NCBI RefSeq assembly: GCF_001676655.1
Contig: NZ_LZDB01000002.1
Location: 372,001 to 436,000 of the forward strand
Length of the DNA stretch: 64,000 bases
From: Perlucidibaca aquatica
GTDB taxonomy: Bacteria > Pseudomonadota > Gammaproteobacteria > Pseudomonadales > Moraxellaceae
Reading direction: 5' to 3'
Numbering within the stretch: the stretch's first letter is position 1; each line of letters begins with the position of its first letter. The position numbers were made by a program, and so were the translations under genes. Of the stretch, positions 28,043-36,092 are shown in pieces. The notes beneath the pieces were generated by a model that was not told where the DNA came from, searched no databases, and was given only the letters and a program-made list of their open reading frames with translations.

Positions 28043-29449
28043 TTAGGCGCCGATCAGGCTCTGGCCGCAGACGCGAACAATGTTGCCGTTGACGGCATTC
28101 GAAGCCGGGTTGGCGTACCAAGCAATGGTTTCTGCGACATCAACGGGCAGGCCACCTTGCGACATCGAGTTCATACGACGACCGGCTTCGCGGATGGCGA
28201 ACGGAATCGCGGCTGTCATTTGCGTTTCAATGAAGCCCGGAGCCACGGCATTGATGGTGATGCCCTTGGCCTGCAGGCTTGGCAGCATGCTGTTAACCAT
28301 GCCGATAACGCCGGCCTTGGACACGGCATAGTTGGTCTGACCCATGTTGCCGGCGATGCCCGAGATCGACGACACGCAGATTACGCGGCCATTGGCACGA
28401 ATAGCGTTTTGAGCGATCAGCTCGTCGTTAATGCGCTCTTCCGAGGACAAGTTGATGTTAATCACCATGTTCCAGAGCTGCTCTTTCATGTTGGCCAGCG
28501 TCTTGTCGCGAGTCACACCCGCGTTATGCACGATGATGTCGAGACCGCCATGAGCATTCTTGACGTGGGCAGCAATGCTGGCTGGCGCTTCGGCCGACGT
28601 GATGTCCAAGGCTAGAACTGAACCACCAATTTCACCGGCAACCTTGTTCAGGTCGGCTTCTTGCTGGGGTACGTCAAGGCAGATTACGTGAGCGCCATCA
28701 CGCGCCAAGGTTTGTGCAATGGCTTCGCCAATACCGCGCGAGGCGCCGGTAACGAGGGCAACTTTGCCAGCCAGTGGCTTGTTCCAATCCGGAGTTTCAC
28801 CAGCGATGCCAGTGGCAGCAATACGCACGACTTGGCCAGACACATAGGCCGACTTTGGCGAGATGTAGAAACGCAGGGTCGATTCCAAACCGGCTTCTGC
28901 ACCCGGAGCGACATACACAACCTGAGCGGTAGCACCCTTTTTAGCTTCTTTGCCGATGGCACGGGTAAAGCCTTCGAGGGCGCGCTGGGCAGTAGCGTGC
29001 TTGGGGTTGTCGCAAAGCTCAGGGGTGCGACCAATGACAACGATGCGTGCCGAATTAGCCAGCTTACGAATCACGGGGCTGAAGAAGCTGTGCAGGGCAA
29101 TGAGGTCGTCGGAGCGGGTGATGCCGGACGCATCAAAGACCAAGGCTTTAAATTTCTGACCATCTTCTGCGCTGGGTGCATAGGACACGGTGGCCAGGCC
29201 GGCGCTGGAGGCGAGGCCATGAACGGCGCTATCAGCCGCTGCAAATACCTCTGCCTTGATGTTCGCCAGCACTTGCGTGATGGCGGCAGTGAGTTCGCTG
29301 CCCGCGGCCGCGCCCACCAGAACGGCACCTTTAACAACGGGCGCTTCTGGCTTGAAGCGATCCAAAGCCAGTGGCGCCGGCAGGCCGAGATTCTTTGCCA
29401 GCAGTTGGCCCAGCGGGGAGTTCACAAAATCAATATAACGATCGCTCAT
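28043..29449 (-). CDS. high-molecular-weight 3-oxoacyl reductase (FabG4-like)
   Basis: Two-domain SDR of 468 residues. The N-terminal 220 residues form a degenerate flavodoxin-like domain, and the C-terminal half is a full FabG: TGASRGIG at 234-241, HNAG near 308, Ser361, and YAVSK at 374-378. The architecture matches HMwFabG/FabG4 of Mycobacterium and many gammaproteobacteria, an NAD(H)-preferring 3-oxoacyl-CoA reductase, and not the housekeeping FabG. It lies 16 nt upstream of the MaoC gene and is divergent from the thiolase, the common gene set for this subfamily. Confidence 0.9.
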   Translation of the reverse strand: MSDRYIDFVNSPLGQLLAKNLGLPAPLALDRFKPEAPVVKGAVLVGAAAGSELTAAITQVLANIKAEVFAAADSAVHGLASSAGLATVSYAPSAEDGQKFKALVFDASGITRSDDLIALHSFFSPVIRKLANSARIVVIGRTPELCDNPKHATAQRALEGFTRAIGKEAKKGATAQVVYVAPGAEAGLESTLRFYISPKSAYVSGQVVRIAATGIAGETPDWNKPLAGKVALVTGASRGIGEAIAQTLARDGAHVICLDVPQQEADLNKVAGEIGGSVLALDITSAEAPASIAAHVKNAHGGLDIIVHNAGVTRDKTLANMKEQLWNMVININLSSEERINDELIAQNAIRANGRVICVSSISGIAGNMGQTNYAVSKAGVIGMVNSMLPSLQAKGITINAVAPGFIETQMTAAIPFAIREAGRRMNSMSQGGLPVDVAETIAWYANPASNAVNGNIVRVCGQSLIGA

Positions 29450-29735
29450 GACGAGGTCCTCTCACAGGTAAAACAGCCAAGACTTTGTCGCGAAAAACGA
29501 CACAAGTCGGAAGATTTTGACGGCATCGGGCCGTAGAAGTGCGGAGACTAGACAATTCGAAGGAAATTGGCGAGTACTGACGCGCGCACAACAAATCGTT
29601 AACATGCCGCCGACGCAGACTAACAAAGGCAATGGCAACAGAGTTTGCCGGTTGCCAATGCATTTACTGCATTTCGGCCAATGACCTGTTCAACGCTTGT
29701 GCTAGCGTGGCAGGGGTAATCAACAGGAGTTTCAC
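29450..29735. other. divergent control region between fabG4-like and thiolase genes
   Basis: 286 nt without a gene. It must hold both promoters, but I see no strong consensus pair. At 29481-29508 an imperfect inverted repeat (GACTTTGTCG with CGACACAAGTC) lies in the leader of the FabG-like gene and may be an operator or hairpin. A good AGGAG precedes the thiolase ATG. Confidence 0.4.
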
Positions 29736-31013
29736 ATGACCACCATCCGTCGTGTCGCCATTGTCGGCGCCAACCGTATTCCATTCGCACGCTCCAACAG
29801 CGTGTACGCCACTGCTTCAAACCAAGACATGTTGACTGCCGCATTAGACGGCTTGGTCGATCGCTGCAACCTGGGTGGCAAGCGCATTGGTGAAGTGGTT
29901 GCCGGTGCCGTGCTCAAGCACAGCCGTGACTTCAACCTCACGCGTGAATGTGTTCTGAGCACCAAGCTCGATCCTCAGACCACTGCGTATGACATTCAGC
30001 AAGCCTGCGGCACTGGCTTGGAAGCCGCTATTTTGGTGGCTAACAAAATCGCCCTCGGTCAAATCGACTCCGGCATCGCCGGTGGTGTGGACACCACATC
30101 CGATGCGCCTATGGCACTGAGCGATGGCCTGCGCGGTGTATTGCTTGAAATTAATCGCTCCAAGACACCTGCTGATCGCCTGAAAGCTGCCAGCAAGCTG
30201 CGTCCTAAGCATTTCATTCCTTCTTTCCCACGTAACGGTGAGCCTCGCACGGGTCTGGCCATGGGTGACCATGCTGCCATTACTGCTGCTGAATGGCAGA
30301 TCCCACGTGAAGAGCAAGATAAGTTGGCTATTGCTAGCCATCAGAAGCTGGCGGCTGCTTACGAGCGCGGTTTCTTCAATGACCTCATCACGCCATACCT
30401 CGGCCTCAAGCGCGACCAGAACCTGCGCCCCGAAGCGAGCTTGGAAAAGCTGGCCACGCTCAAGCCCTGTTTCGGAGATCGTGAAACCGGCACCATGACG
30501 GCCGCTAACTCCACCCCGTTAACAGACGGCGCATCGGTAGTGCTGTTGGCATCGGAAGAGTGGGCTAACGCCAACAACCTGCCAATCCTGGCTTACTTCA
30601 TTGATGGCGAAGTAGCTTCCATCGATTTCGTTCACGCAAAAGAAGGCCTGCTGATGGCGCCAGCTTATGCCGTGCCCCGCATGTTGGCTCGTCGTGGTCT
30701 GACCCTGCAGGATTTCGACTACTACGAAATCCACGAAGCCTTTGCTTCGCAGGTCCTGTCGACACTGAAGGCTTGGGAGGATCCCACGTTCTGCAAAGAG
30801 CGTCTGGGTCTGGATGCGCCTCTGGGTTCGATTGATCGCAGCAAGCTCAATGTTAACGGCTCATCGCTGGCGGCAGGTCACCCCTTCGCGGCAACCGGTG
30901 GTCGTATTGTGGCCACGCTGGCCAAGATTCTCAGCGAGAAGGGTTCGGGCCGTGGCCTGATCTCTGTCTGTGCCGCTGGTGGTCAGGGTGTGGTTGCTAT
31001 CATCGAGCGTTGA
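29736..31013 (+). CDS. acetyl-CoA C-acyltransferase (FadI-like thiolase)
   Basis: Thiolase of 425 residues. The nucleophile Cys91 is in QQACGTGLEAA, followed by the EIHEAFASQ and GHPFAATGGR histidine blocks and the second cysteine in SVCAAGGQG. The N-terminal pattern and length fit the FadI-like branch. It could act in beta-oxidation or in condensation of acetyl-CoA units together with the divergent FabG/MaoC pair. Monocistronic, with a strong terminator after it. Confidence 0.93.
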   Translation: MTTIRRVAIVGANRIPFARSNSVYATASNQDMLTAALDGLVDRCNLGGKRIGEVVAGAVLKHSRDFNLTRECVLSTKLDPQTTAYDIQQACGTGLEAAILVANKIALGQIDSGIAGGVDTTSDAPMALSDGLRGVLLEINRSKTPADRLKAASKLRPKHFIPSFPRNGEPRTGLAMGDHAAITAAEWQIPREEQDKLAIASHQKLAAAYERGFFNDLITPYLGLKRDQNLRPEASLEKLATLKPCFGDRETGTMTAANSTPLTDGASVVLLASEEWANANNLPILAYFIDGEVASIDFVHAKEGLLMAPAYAVPRMLARRGLTLQDFDYYEIHEAFASQVLSTLKAWEDPTFCKERLGLDAPLGSIDRSKLNVNGSSLAAGHPFAATGGRIVATLAKILSEKGSGRGLISVCAAGGQGVVAIIER

Positions 31014-31059
31014 TGAATTTGCAGCGTCGCCTAACGGTGGCGCTGCAGAACGAACGCAT

Positions 31060-31091
31060 AAAAAAACCGGCGCACATGCGCCGGTTTTTTT
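31060..31091. terminator. bidirectional terminator between thiolase and FKBP genes
   Basis: Near-perfect palindrome with an ACCGGCGC stem, flanked by A7 on the left and T7 on the right, so it can terminate from either side. A second, imperfect stem-loop (GCAGCG...CGCTGC, about 31021-31046) lies just before it on the thiolase side. Confidence 0.9.
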
Positions 31092-31129
31092 CGTCTCAAT
31101 TTCTCAGTCTAGCGTACTAAAAAAGCGAA

Positions 31130-31834
31130 TTAACCTTCGATTTTCAGCAGTTCGATTTCGAATACCAGAGTTTCGTTAGGGCCAATCTTTTCGCCCGAAC
31201 CTTGTGGGCCATAAGCTAGGTTGCCTGGGATGTAGAGCTTGTACTTGCCACCAATCTGCATGAGCTGAACGCCTTCAGTCCAACCAGGAATGACTTGGTT
31301 GAGCGGGAAAGTAGCAGGCTGGCCACGATCGTAGGAGCTATCGAAAACCGTGCCGTTGGTCAGTGTGCCCTTGTAATGCACGGTGACAACGCTGGTTGCA
31401 GCGGGCTTGGCACCGGAACCGGCTTTCAGGGTTTCAATCTGCAAACCGCTAGCGGTGGTTGTGACACCCGCACGCTTTCCATTGTCGGCTAGGAATTTGG
31501 CGCCGGCATCAATGGCGGACTTTCCTTTGGTTTCCATTTCTTTCATTTTCTTCTCACGCAGCTGTTGCGCCATCGTGGTCAGAATTTGTTTGCGCTCTTC
31601 ATCGTTCAGCGCCAGTTCGGCTTTGTCCTGAACGTCTTGCAGGCCTTGTTGTAAGGCAGCGAGATCGATGTCATCACGGATAGGCTCCATCGAGCGACCG
31701 ATATCGACACCGATGGCATAGCTGAATTTTTGCGTGTCGGACTCAAGGTTGGCTTTGCCGCTGAAGGGATTGTTGCAGGCAGCCAATGTCAGTGAGGCAA
31801 TCGCCAGCGAAAGAACACGAATTTGAAGCTTCAT
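31130..31834 (-). CDS. FKBP-type peptidyl-prolyl isomerase lipoprotein
   Basis: Mip/FkpA-like prolyl isomerase, 234 residues. The lipobox LAAC ends at Cys20, so it is membrane-anchored on the periplasmic or outer-membrane side. A helical dimerisation region (about 35-115, with KFSYAIGVDIGRSM) precedes the FKBP domain (VTVHYKGTLTNGTVFDSSYDRG, VIPGWTEGVQLM, YGPQGSG). The family assists folding of outer-membrane and secreted proteins. It has a bidirectional terminator after it. Confidence 0.92.
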   Translation of the reverse strand: MKLQIRVLSLAIASLTLAACNNPFSGKANLESDTQKFSYAIGVDIGRSMEPIRDDIDLAALQQGLQDVQDKAELALNDEERKQILTTMAQQLREKKMKEMETKGKSAIDAGAKFLADNGKRAGVTTTASGLQIETLKAGSGAKPAATSVVTVHYKGTLTNGTVFDSSYDRGQPATFPLNQVIPGWTEGVQLMQIGGKYKLYIPGNLAYGPQGSGEKIGPNETLVFEIELLKIEG

Positions 31835-31889
31835 TTTTTATCCTTGTAGTGAGGGTTAGCGAATTTCAGGTGACCGATTGAAGCGTAAT

Positions 31890-32783
31890 TCAGTCGGGCT
31901 TTCCAGTGTTTGTAGCAAATTCTTGCAAGCGTTTGAGCAGGCTAGAGGTATCCCAGCGACCGCCGCCCATGCGCTGTACATCCCGATAAAAATCATTGAT
32001 GACCGGGGTGAGGGGGAGTTGCACGCCCAAGCGACGCGCCTCCGCTTCCACGATATCTAAGTCTTTACGCATCCAGTCCACCGCAAAGCCATGATCGTAT
32101 TCGTCCCTAATCATGGTCTGATGGCGGTTGATGAGTTGCCAGGAAGCCCCTGCACCTTGTCCTACTAGTGACATGACTTGCGCCACATCCAAGCCGGCTG
32201 CTTCGGCAAAGTGCATCCCTTCGGCGACGCCTTGAATAACTCCTGCCACACAGATTTGGTTGACCATTTTGGCAAGTTGACCTGCGCCAACGGGGCCTAC
32301 ATGGGCTTGTGCTTTTGCGTAGGCGGCCAAAATGGGTTGTGCACGAGCCACTGCTTCAGGGCTGCCGCCACAGAAAATACTGAGCTGGCCATTAATCGCG
32401 CCTTGTTGCCCGCCCGACACCGGCGCATCCACGAATTGCTGTTGGGATGACAATAATTGCTGGGCAATCTGGCGCGATACCTCGGCCGACACGGTGGAGT
32501 GATCAATGAGCAGGGCTTGAGGCTTGAGCCCCTTTAAGATGCCGCTTTCACCGTGAAGCACTTCGAGTAAATCTTCATCACGACCCACGCAAGTGAGCAC
32601 AATATCAGCGCTTTGGGCCGCTAGGGCAGGTGAGTCTGCCAGTTTTCCGCCGTACTGGGTCTGCCATTGTTCCGCTTTATGTCGGGTGCGATTCCACACC
32701 ACTACGTCGTGACCCGCTGCTAGGAGGTGACCTGCCATGGGGAAGCCCATGTTACCCAAGCCGATAAATGCCACCGCTGCCAT
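31890..32783 (-). CDS. beta-hydroxyacid dehydrogenase family oxidoreductase
   Basis: NAD(P)-dependent 3-hydroxyisobutyrate dehydrogenase / tartronate semialdehyde reductase family enzyme of 297 residues. It has the N-terminal Rossmann motif FIGLGNMGFPMAGHL, the substrate motif DAPVSGGQQGA, GPVGAGQLAKMVNQ with the catalytic Lys, and KDLDIVEAEA. The frame is open to 32825, but ATG 32783 follows an AGGAG and gives the family N-terminus. The true substrate is unknown; neighbours do not help. Confidence 0.88.
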   Translation of the reverse strand: MAAVAFIGLGNMGFPMAGHLLAAGHDVVVWNRTRHKAEQWQTQYGGKLADSPALAAQSADIVLTCVGRDEDLLEVLHGESGILKGLKPQALLIDHSTVSAEVSRQIAQQLLSSQQQFVDAPVSGGQQGAINGQLSIFCGGSPEAVARAQPILAAYAKAQAHVGPVGAGQLAKMVNQICVAGVIQGVAEGMHFAEAAGLDVAQVMSLVGQGAGASWQLINRHQTMIRDEYDHGFAVDWMRKDLDIVEAEARRLGVQLPLTPVINDFYRDVQRMGGGRWDTSSLLKRLQEFATNTGKPD

Positions 32784-32853
32784 TACATGCTCCTGTTCGT
32801 GATGTGCCCGTGGGATTTTACGCACCTAAGTCAATGAAGGCGTAAAATTTACT

Positions 32854-32882
32854 TGTAAATGCGAATCTATCTCATTTACTAT
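32854..32882 (+). promoter_or_regulatory. bfd promoter
   Basis: TTGTAA and TACTAT are separated by 17 nt, 35 nt upstream of bfd. The spacer is almost entirely occupied by the Fur-box-like palindrome. Confidence 0.6.
32857..32877. promoter_or_regulatory. Fur box over the bfd promoter
   Basis: A 21-bp palindromic site, AAATGCGA-5-TCTCATTT, matches 16 of 19 positions of a Fur-type site (AATGAGAATCATTCTCATT). It covers the spacer between the -35 and -10 boxes of the bfd promoter, so iron-bound Fur would repress. A further half-site (GATCTCATTT) lies downstream. Confidence 0.65.
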
Positions 32883-32916
32883 CTGAGGGTCGATCTCATT
32901 TAATGGGTAACAACCT

Positions 32917-33135
32917 ATGTATGTCTGCTTATGTCATGGCATTACGGACCGCGCCATTCGTCAGGCGGCCCAGCGGGGTGAGCAAACATTTGAGCAGTTG
33001 CAAGTCAGCACAGGGCTGGCCACTTGCTGTGGTGCCTGTCGTGACTTCGCAGAAAATATTTGGCAGGAGGCACTGAGTGCCGAGGCGGTTGTACGCCTGA
33101 GTCAAAGCTCACACACGTGGCAGCCCGTGGTATAA
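32917..33135 (+). CDS. bfd: bacterioferritin-associated ferredoxin
   Basis: Bfd, 72 residues, a [2Fe-2S] protein that reduces the heme of bacterioferritin to release stored iron. The cluster Cys are C4, C6, C38 and C41 (VCLCHG, CCGAC), the same positions as in E. coli. It is 33 nt upstream of bfr and is preceded by a Fur-box-like site, matching the known induction of bfd under iron starvation. Confidence 0.96.
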   Translation: MYVCLCHGITDRAIRQAAQRGEQTFEQLQVSTGLATCCGACRDFAENIWQEALSAEAVVRLSQSSHTWQPVV

Positions 33136-33168
33136 CGGTCGCAATTATTCAATAGAGGCGGCTGCCCC

Positions 33169-33645
33169 ATGAAAGGCGATAAAGCGGTTGTATCGCTGCT
33201 TAACCAGCAGTTGAAAAACGAACTCACAGCCATTAACCAGTACTTTCTTCATGCCCGCATGTATCGTCATTGGGGCTTGGAGCGTTTAGCGAAAAAAGAG
33301 TACGACGAGTCCATTGGCGAAATGAAGCATGCGGATAAGTTGATCGACCGCATTTTGATGCTGGATGGTCTGCCGAATGTGCAGGACATGCACAAAATTA
33401 TGATTGGCGAAGATGTGCCGGAAATGCTGGGTGCCGATCTGTCGCTGGAAAAGACCGCCCAGTTAACCGTAAAAGAGGGCATTGCGGCCGCTGAGTTAGC
33501 GCGTGACTACGTGAGCCGGGACCTCTTGTTAATGATTCTTGAAGATACCGAAGAGCACATTGACTGGCTGGAAACCCAGCAGGACTTAATTGCTAAGATG
33601 GGTTTGGCGAACTATCTGCAAAGTCAGGCCTTTCAAGCCTCTTAA
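33169..33645 (+). CDS. bfr: bacterioferritin
   Basis: Bacterioferritin, 158 residues, the 24-mer heme-containing iron store. The heme ligand Met52 is present, and ferroxidase ligands E18, E51, H54, E94 and H130 align with the E. coli protein. At position 127, where E. coli has the bridging Glu, this protein has Thr ([10 protein letters not shown]). Either the neighbouring Glu128 takes over or the site is altered, as in species that build mixed 24-mers from two Bfr subunits. It is downstream of bfd and followed by a bidirectional terminator. Confidence 0.95.
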   Translation: MKGDKAVVSLLNQQLKNELTAINQYFLHARMYRHWGLERLAKKEYDESIGEMKHADKLIDRILMLDGLPNVQDMHKIMIGEDVPEMLGADLSLEKTAQLTVKEGIAAAELARDYVSRDLLLMILEDTEEHIDWLETQQDLIAKMGLANYLQSQAFQAS

Positions 33646-33673
33646 GCAAGCGATCTACACTTAGTTAGCAATA

Positions 33674-33712
33674 AAAAAGCCGCTTGCAGGCGAACCTGAC
33701 AAGCGGCTTTTT
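33674..33712. terminator. bidirectional terminator between bfr and gltA
   Basis: A perfect 13-bp stem AAAAAGCCGCTTG / CAAGCGGCTTTTT with a 13-nt loop. The A and T tracts let it serve both convergent genes. Confidence 0.9.
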
Positions 33713-33730
33713 GTTGCCTAAAAGAAGCGC

Positions 33731-35008
33731 TTAGCGCTTCTCTACGGGTGGCAAGTCGCGTTGCACATAGCCCGTGTAGAGCTGACGCGGACGACCGATC
33801 TTGTAAGGGCCGCTGTGCATTTCTAACCAATGCGAGATCCAGCCGACGGTGCGGGCGAGGGCAAAGATCACCGTGAACATGGAGGTTGGAATGCCAATGG
33901 CCTTCAAGATGATGCCCGAGTAGAAGTCGACGTTCGGGTACAGCTTACGCTCCACGAAGTACGGGTCGTTCAGCGCGATGCGCTCCAGTTCCATTGCCAG
34001 AGCCAGCTGCGGATCGTTGATGTTGAGCGCAGCAAGAACTTCGTCGCAGGTCTGCTTCATGACCTTGGCGCGCGGGTCGAAGTTTTTGTAGACGCGGTGG
34101 CCGAAGCCCATCAGCTTAACTTCCTTGGTCTTCACTTTCTCCATGAAGTCAGCCACGTTTTCCACGCTGCCGATCTCATCAAGCATTTTCAGCACGGCTT
34201 CGTTGGCGCCACCGTGTGCCGGGCCCCAGAGTGCGGCAATGCCAGCAGCGATACAGGCGTACGGGTTGGCACCCGTAGAGCCGGCGAGACGCACGGTCGA
34301 AGTCGATGCGTTTTGCTCGTGGTCGGCGTGCAGCGTGAAGATGCGGTCCATGGCCTTGGCCAGGATCGGGTTAACTTTGTAGTTCACATCAGCCGGCACT
34401 GAGAACATCATGTGCAGGAAGTTTTCGGCGTAGTTCAGATCGTTGCGTGGATACGTGAACGGCTGGCCGGCGGTGTACTTGTAGCTCATCGCGGCAATCG
34501 TCGGAATCTTGGCGATCAGACGAATAGCGGTAATTTCACGGTGCTTCGGATCATTGACGTCGAGGCCATCGTGATAGAAGGCGGACAGAGCGCCAACAAC
34601 GCCGCACATCACCGCCATCGGGTGAGCGTCACGACGGAAGCCTTCAAAGAACTTGCGGAGCTGGTCGTTAACCATGGTGTGGTCGGTGACGAGCTTGGTG
34701 AATTCAGCCTTCTGTTGGGCATTCGGCAGTTCGCCGTTGAGCAACAGGTAGCAGACTTCAAGGTATTCAGCTTTTTCAGCGAGTTGGTCGATGGGGTAGC
34801 CGCGGTGCAGCAGGATGCCCTTGTCGCCATCAATAAAGGTGATCTTGGACTCACAGGCGGACGTCGCCATGAAGCCAGGATCATAGGTGAAATAGCCTTT
34901 CGCGAGCACGTCTTTGACATCAATGACATCAGGGCCAAGGGTGCCAGAAGTAATCGGCAGGGTCAGGGTTTCGTCGCCGATAGTCAGCGTTGCAGTCTTG
35001 GCCGTCAT
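33731..35008 (-). CDS. gltA: citrate synthase
   Basis: Hexameric-type (type I) citrate synthase, 425 residues, condensing acetyl-CoA and oxaloacetate. Catalytic segments are [14 protein letters not shown] and [15 protein letters not shown] with the active-site histidines, and [17 protein letters not shown] 35008 is preferred over GTG 35011 because AAGGAG then has proper spacing. It is divergent from sdhCDAB, the arrangement found in Pseudomonas and relatives. Confidence 0.97.
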   Translation of the reverse strand: MTAKTATLTIGDETLTLPITSGTLGPDVIDVKDVLAKGYFTYDPGFMATSACESKITFIDGDKGILLHRGYPIDQLAEKAEYLEVCYLLLNGELPNAQQKAEFTKLVTDHTMVNDQLRKFFEGFRRDAHPMAVMCGVVGALSAFYHDGLDVNDPKHREITAIRLIAKIPTIAAMSYKYTAGQPFTYPRNDLNYAENFLHMMFSVPADVNYKVNPILAKAMDRIFTLHADHEQNASTSTVRLAGSTGANPYACIAAGIAALWGPAHGGANEAVLKMLDEIGSVENVADFMEKVKTKEVKLMGFGHRVYKNFDPRAKVMKQTCDEVLAALNINDPQLALAMELERIALNDPYFVERKLYPNVDFYSGIILKAIGIPTSMFTVIFALARTVGWISHWLEMHSGPYKIGRPRQLYTGYVQRDLPPVEKR

Positions 35009-35067
35009 CACGGTCTCCTTAGAAAGGTCTTACGCTCGCAGCGCGTAGCCGGTGCTGGAAGCGGGGT

Positions 35068-35095
35068 AGCTTAAATCACAAGGTAAAATTGTCAA
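35068..35095 (-). promoter_or_regulatory. gltA promoter
   Basis: On the minus strand a perfect -35 TTGACA is followed after 16 nt by TAAGCT, about 60 nt upstream of the gltA start. The -10 is weak, which suggests activator dependence. Confidence 0.45.
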
Positions 35096-35182
35096 TGAAG
35101 AGCAGCGCTCAGGACGCAAGAACTTCGACTTAAGTACTAGCAATTCCTATGCCCTTGTTGAGCTTTTGTGTGGCAAACCTAT

Positions 35183-35211
35183 TTGTATTACGGAATGTGC
35201 GGGATTATACT
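35183..35211 (+). promoter_or_regulatory. sdhCDAB promoter
   Basis: TTGTAT and TATACT (5 of 6 match) are separated by exactly 17 nt, giving a leader of roughly 115 nt before the sdhC GTG start. Confidence 0.65.
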
Positions 35212-35334
35212 TTCGCGGCAATCTCGTAACGCCCTTCAGATTATGCAAAATTGCATTTAATTTCAATGGCTTATGAGTGTTTCCGAACCATTTCTAATGG
35301 TTGCCAGACCCACCAGACCAACAGGATGCCCTCT

Positions 35335-35721
35335 GTGAAAAGTAACAGACCGGTCAATCTCTCGCTCGCGACTGTCATCGAATTAAATTTGAAGTCGCCA
35401 GTAGCCATTGCCTCCATTTTGCACCGCCTCTCCGGCGTATTGTTGTTCTTTGTCATTCCCGGCTTGCTCTGGCTGCTGGATTGCTCCTTGTCTTCTGCAG
35501 AAGGTTTTGCCTGTGTGCAAGCCATGTTGACGGGCACTGTGGGTAAGCTGGTGCTGTTTGTGGCATTAGCAGGCTTGGCGTACCACTTTATTGCGGGCGT
35601 TAAGCATTTGGTCATGGACTGGGGCGTAGGCGAAACGCTGGAAGGCGGTCGTACCTTTGCCAAGATCAGCCTTGTGGTGTCGGCACTCGTCATTGCCGCG
35701 CTCTTTGTAGGAGTGGTTCTC
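35335..35721 (+). CDS. sdhC: succinate dehydrogenase cytochrome b556 subunit
   Basis: SdhC, 128-129 residues, membrane anchor carrying heme b and part of the ubiquinone site of complex II. Three transmembrane helices are visible, with SILHRLSG before helix 1 and the heme-ligand region YHFIAGVKHLVMD. The start is GTG 35335 (MKSNRPVNLSL), chosen because AGGA lies 8 nt upstream and the sequence matches Pseudomonas SdhC; the frame is open far upstream. The stop is within the last bases before sdhD. Confidence 0.93.
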
Positions 35722-35723
35722 TA

Positions 35724-36089
35724 ATGAAAAGCGCAACAAGTTTTTCGCGTTCTGGTTTGTCCGATTGGCTGCTGCAACGCGTTAGCGCCATTGTTCTTGC
35801 TGCCTACACTGTCTGGCTGGGCGGCTGGTTTCTGATCACGCCGGTGGTGGACTTCCAAACGTGGCACGATTTTATGAGCCAAACCTGCATGCGTATTTTT
35901 ACGCTGCTGGCTCTGTTGGCCTTTGTGGCGCATGCCTGGATTGGTATGTGGACCGTTTTCACGGATTACTTAACGGTTCGACAGATGGGCCCTAAAGCCA
36001 ACGTCGTGCGTTTGGTGGTGCAGGTTGCGATGGCGTTGGCCCTGTTTGTGGTCATCGTCTGGGGCATTCAGATTATTTGGGGCAACTAA
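35724..36089 (+). CDS. sdhD: succinate dehydrogenase membrane anchor subunit
   Basis: SdhD, 121 residues, the second membrane anchor of complex II. There are three hydrophobic helices. The QRVSAIVLAAYT segment and VAHAWIGMWTVFTDYL, with the His near the quinone/heme site, are typical of the family. It directly follows sdhC and is 3 nt before sdhA. Confidence 0.94.
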   Translation: MKSATSFSRSGLSDWLLQRVSAIVLAAYTVWLGGWFLITPVVDFQTWHDFMSQTCMRIFTLLALLAFVAHAWIGMWTVFTDYLTVRQMGPKANVVRLVVQVAMALALFVVIVWGIQIIWGN

Positions 36090-36092
36090 GTC

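Larger units (their letters stand above)
35009..35334. other. gltA-sdhC divergent control region
   Basis: 326 nt without a gene. It holds a gltA promoter (35068-35095, minus strand), the sdhC promoter (35183-35211), and a short inverted repeat ATGCAA-aa-TTGCAT at 35243-35256 in the sdhC leader. I see no small ORF with a good ribosome binding site in it. Confidence 0.5.

Noticed and set aside
28661-29536. 291-codon open frame antisense to the FabG-like gene
   Set aside because: The FabG motifs on the other strand are decisive; no recognisable protein in this frame.
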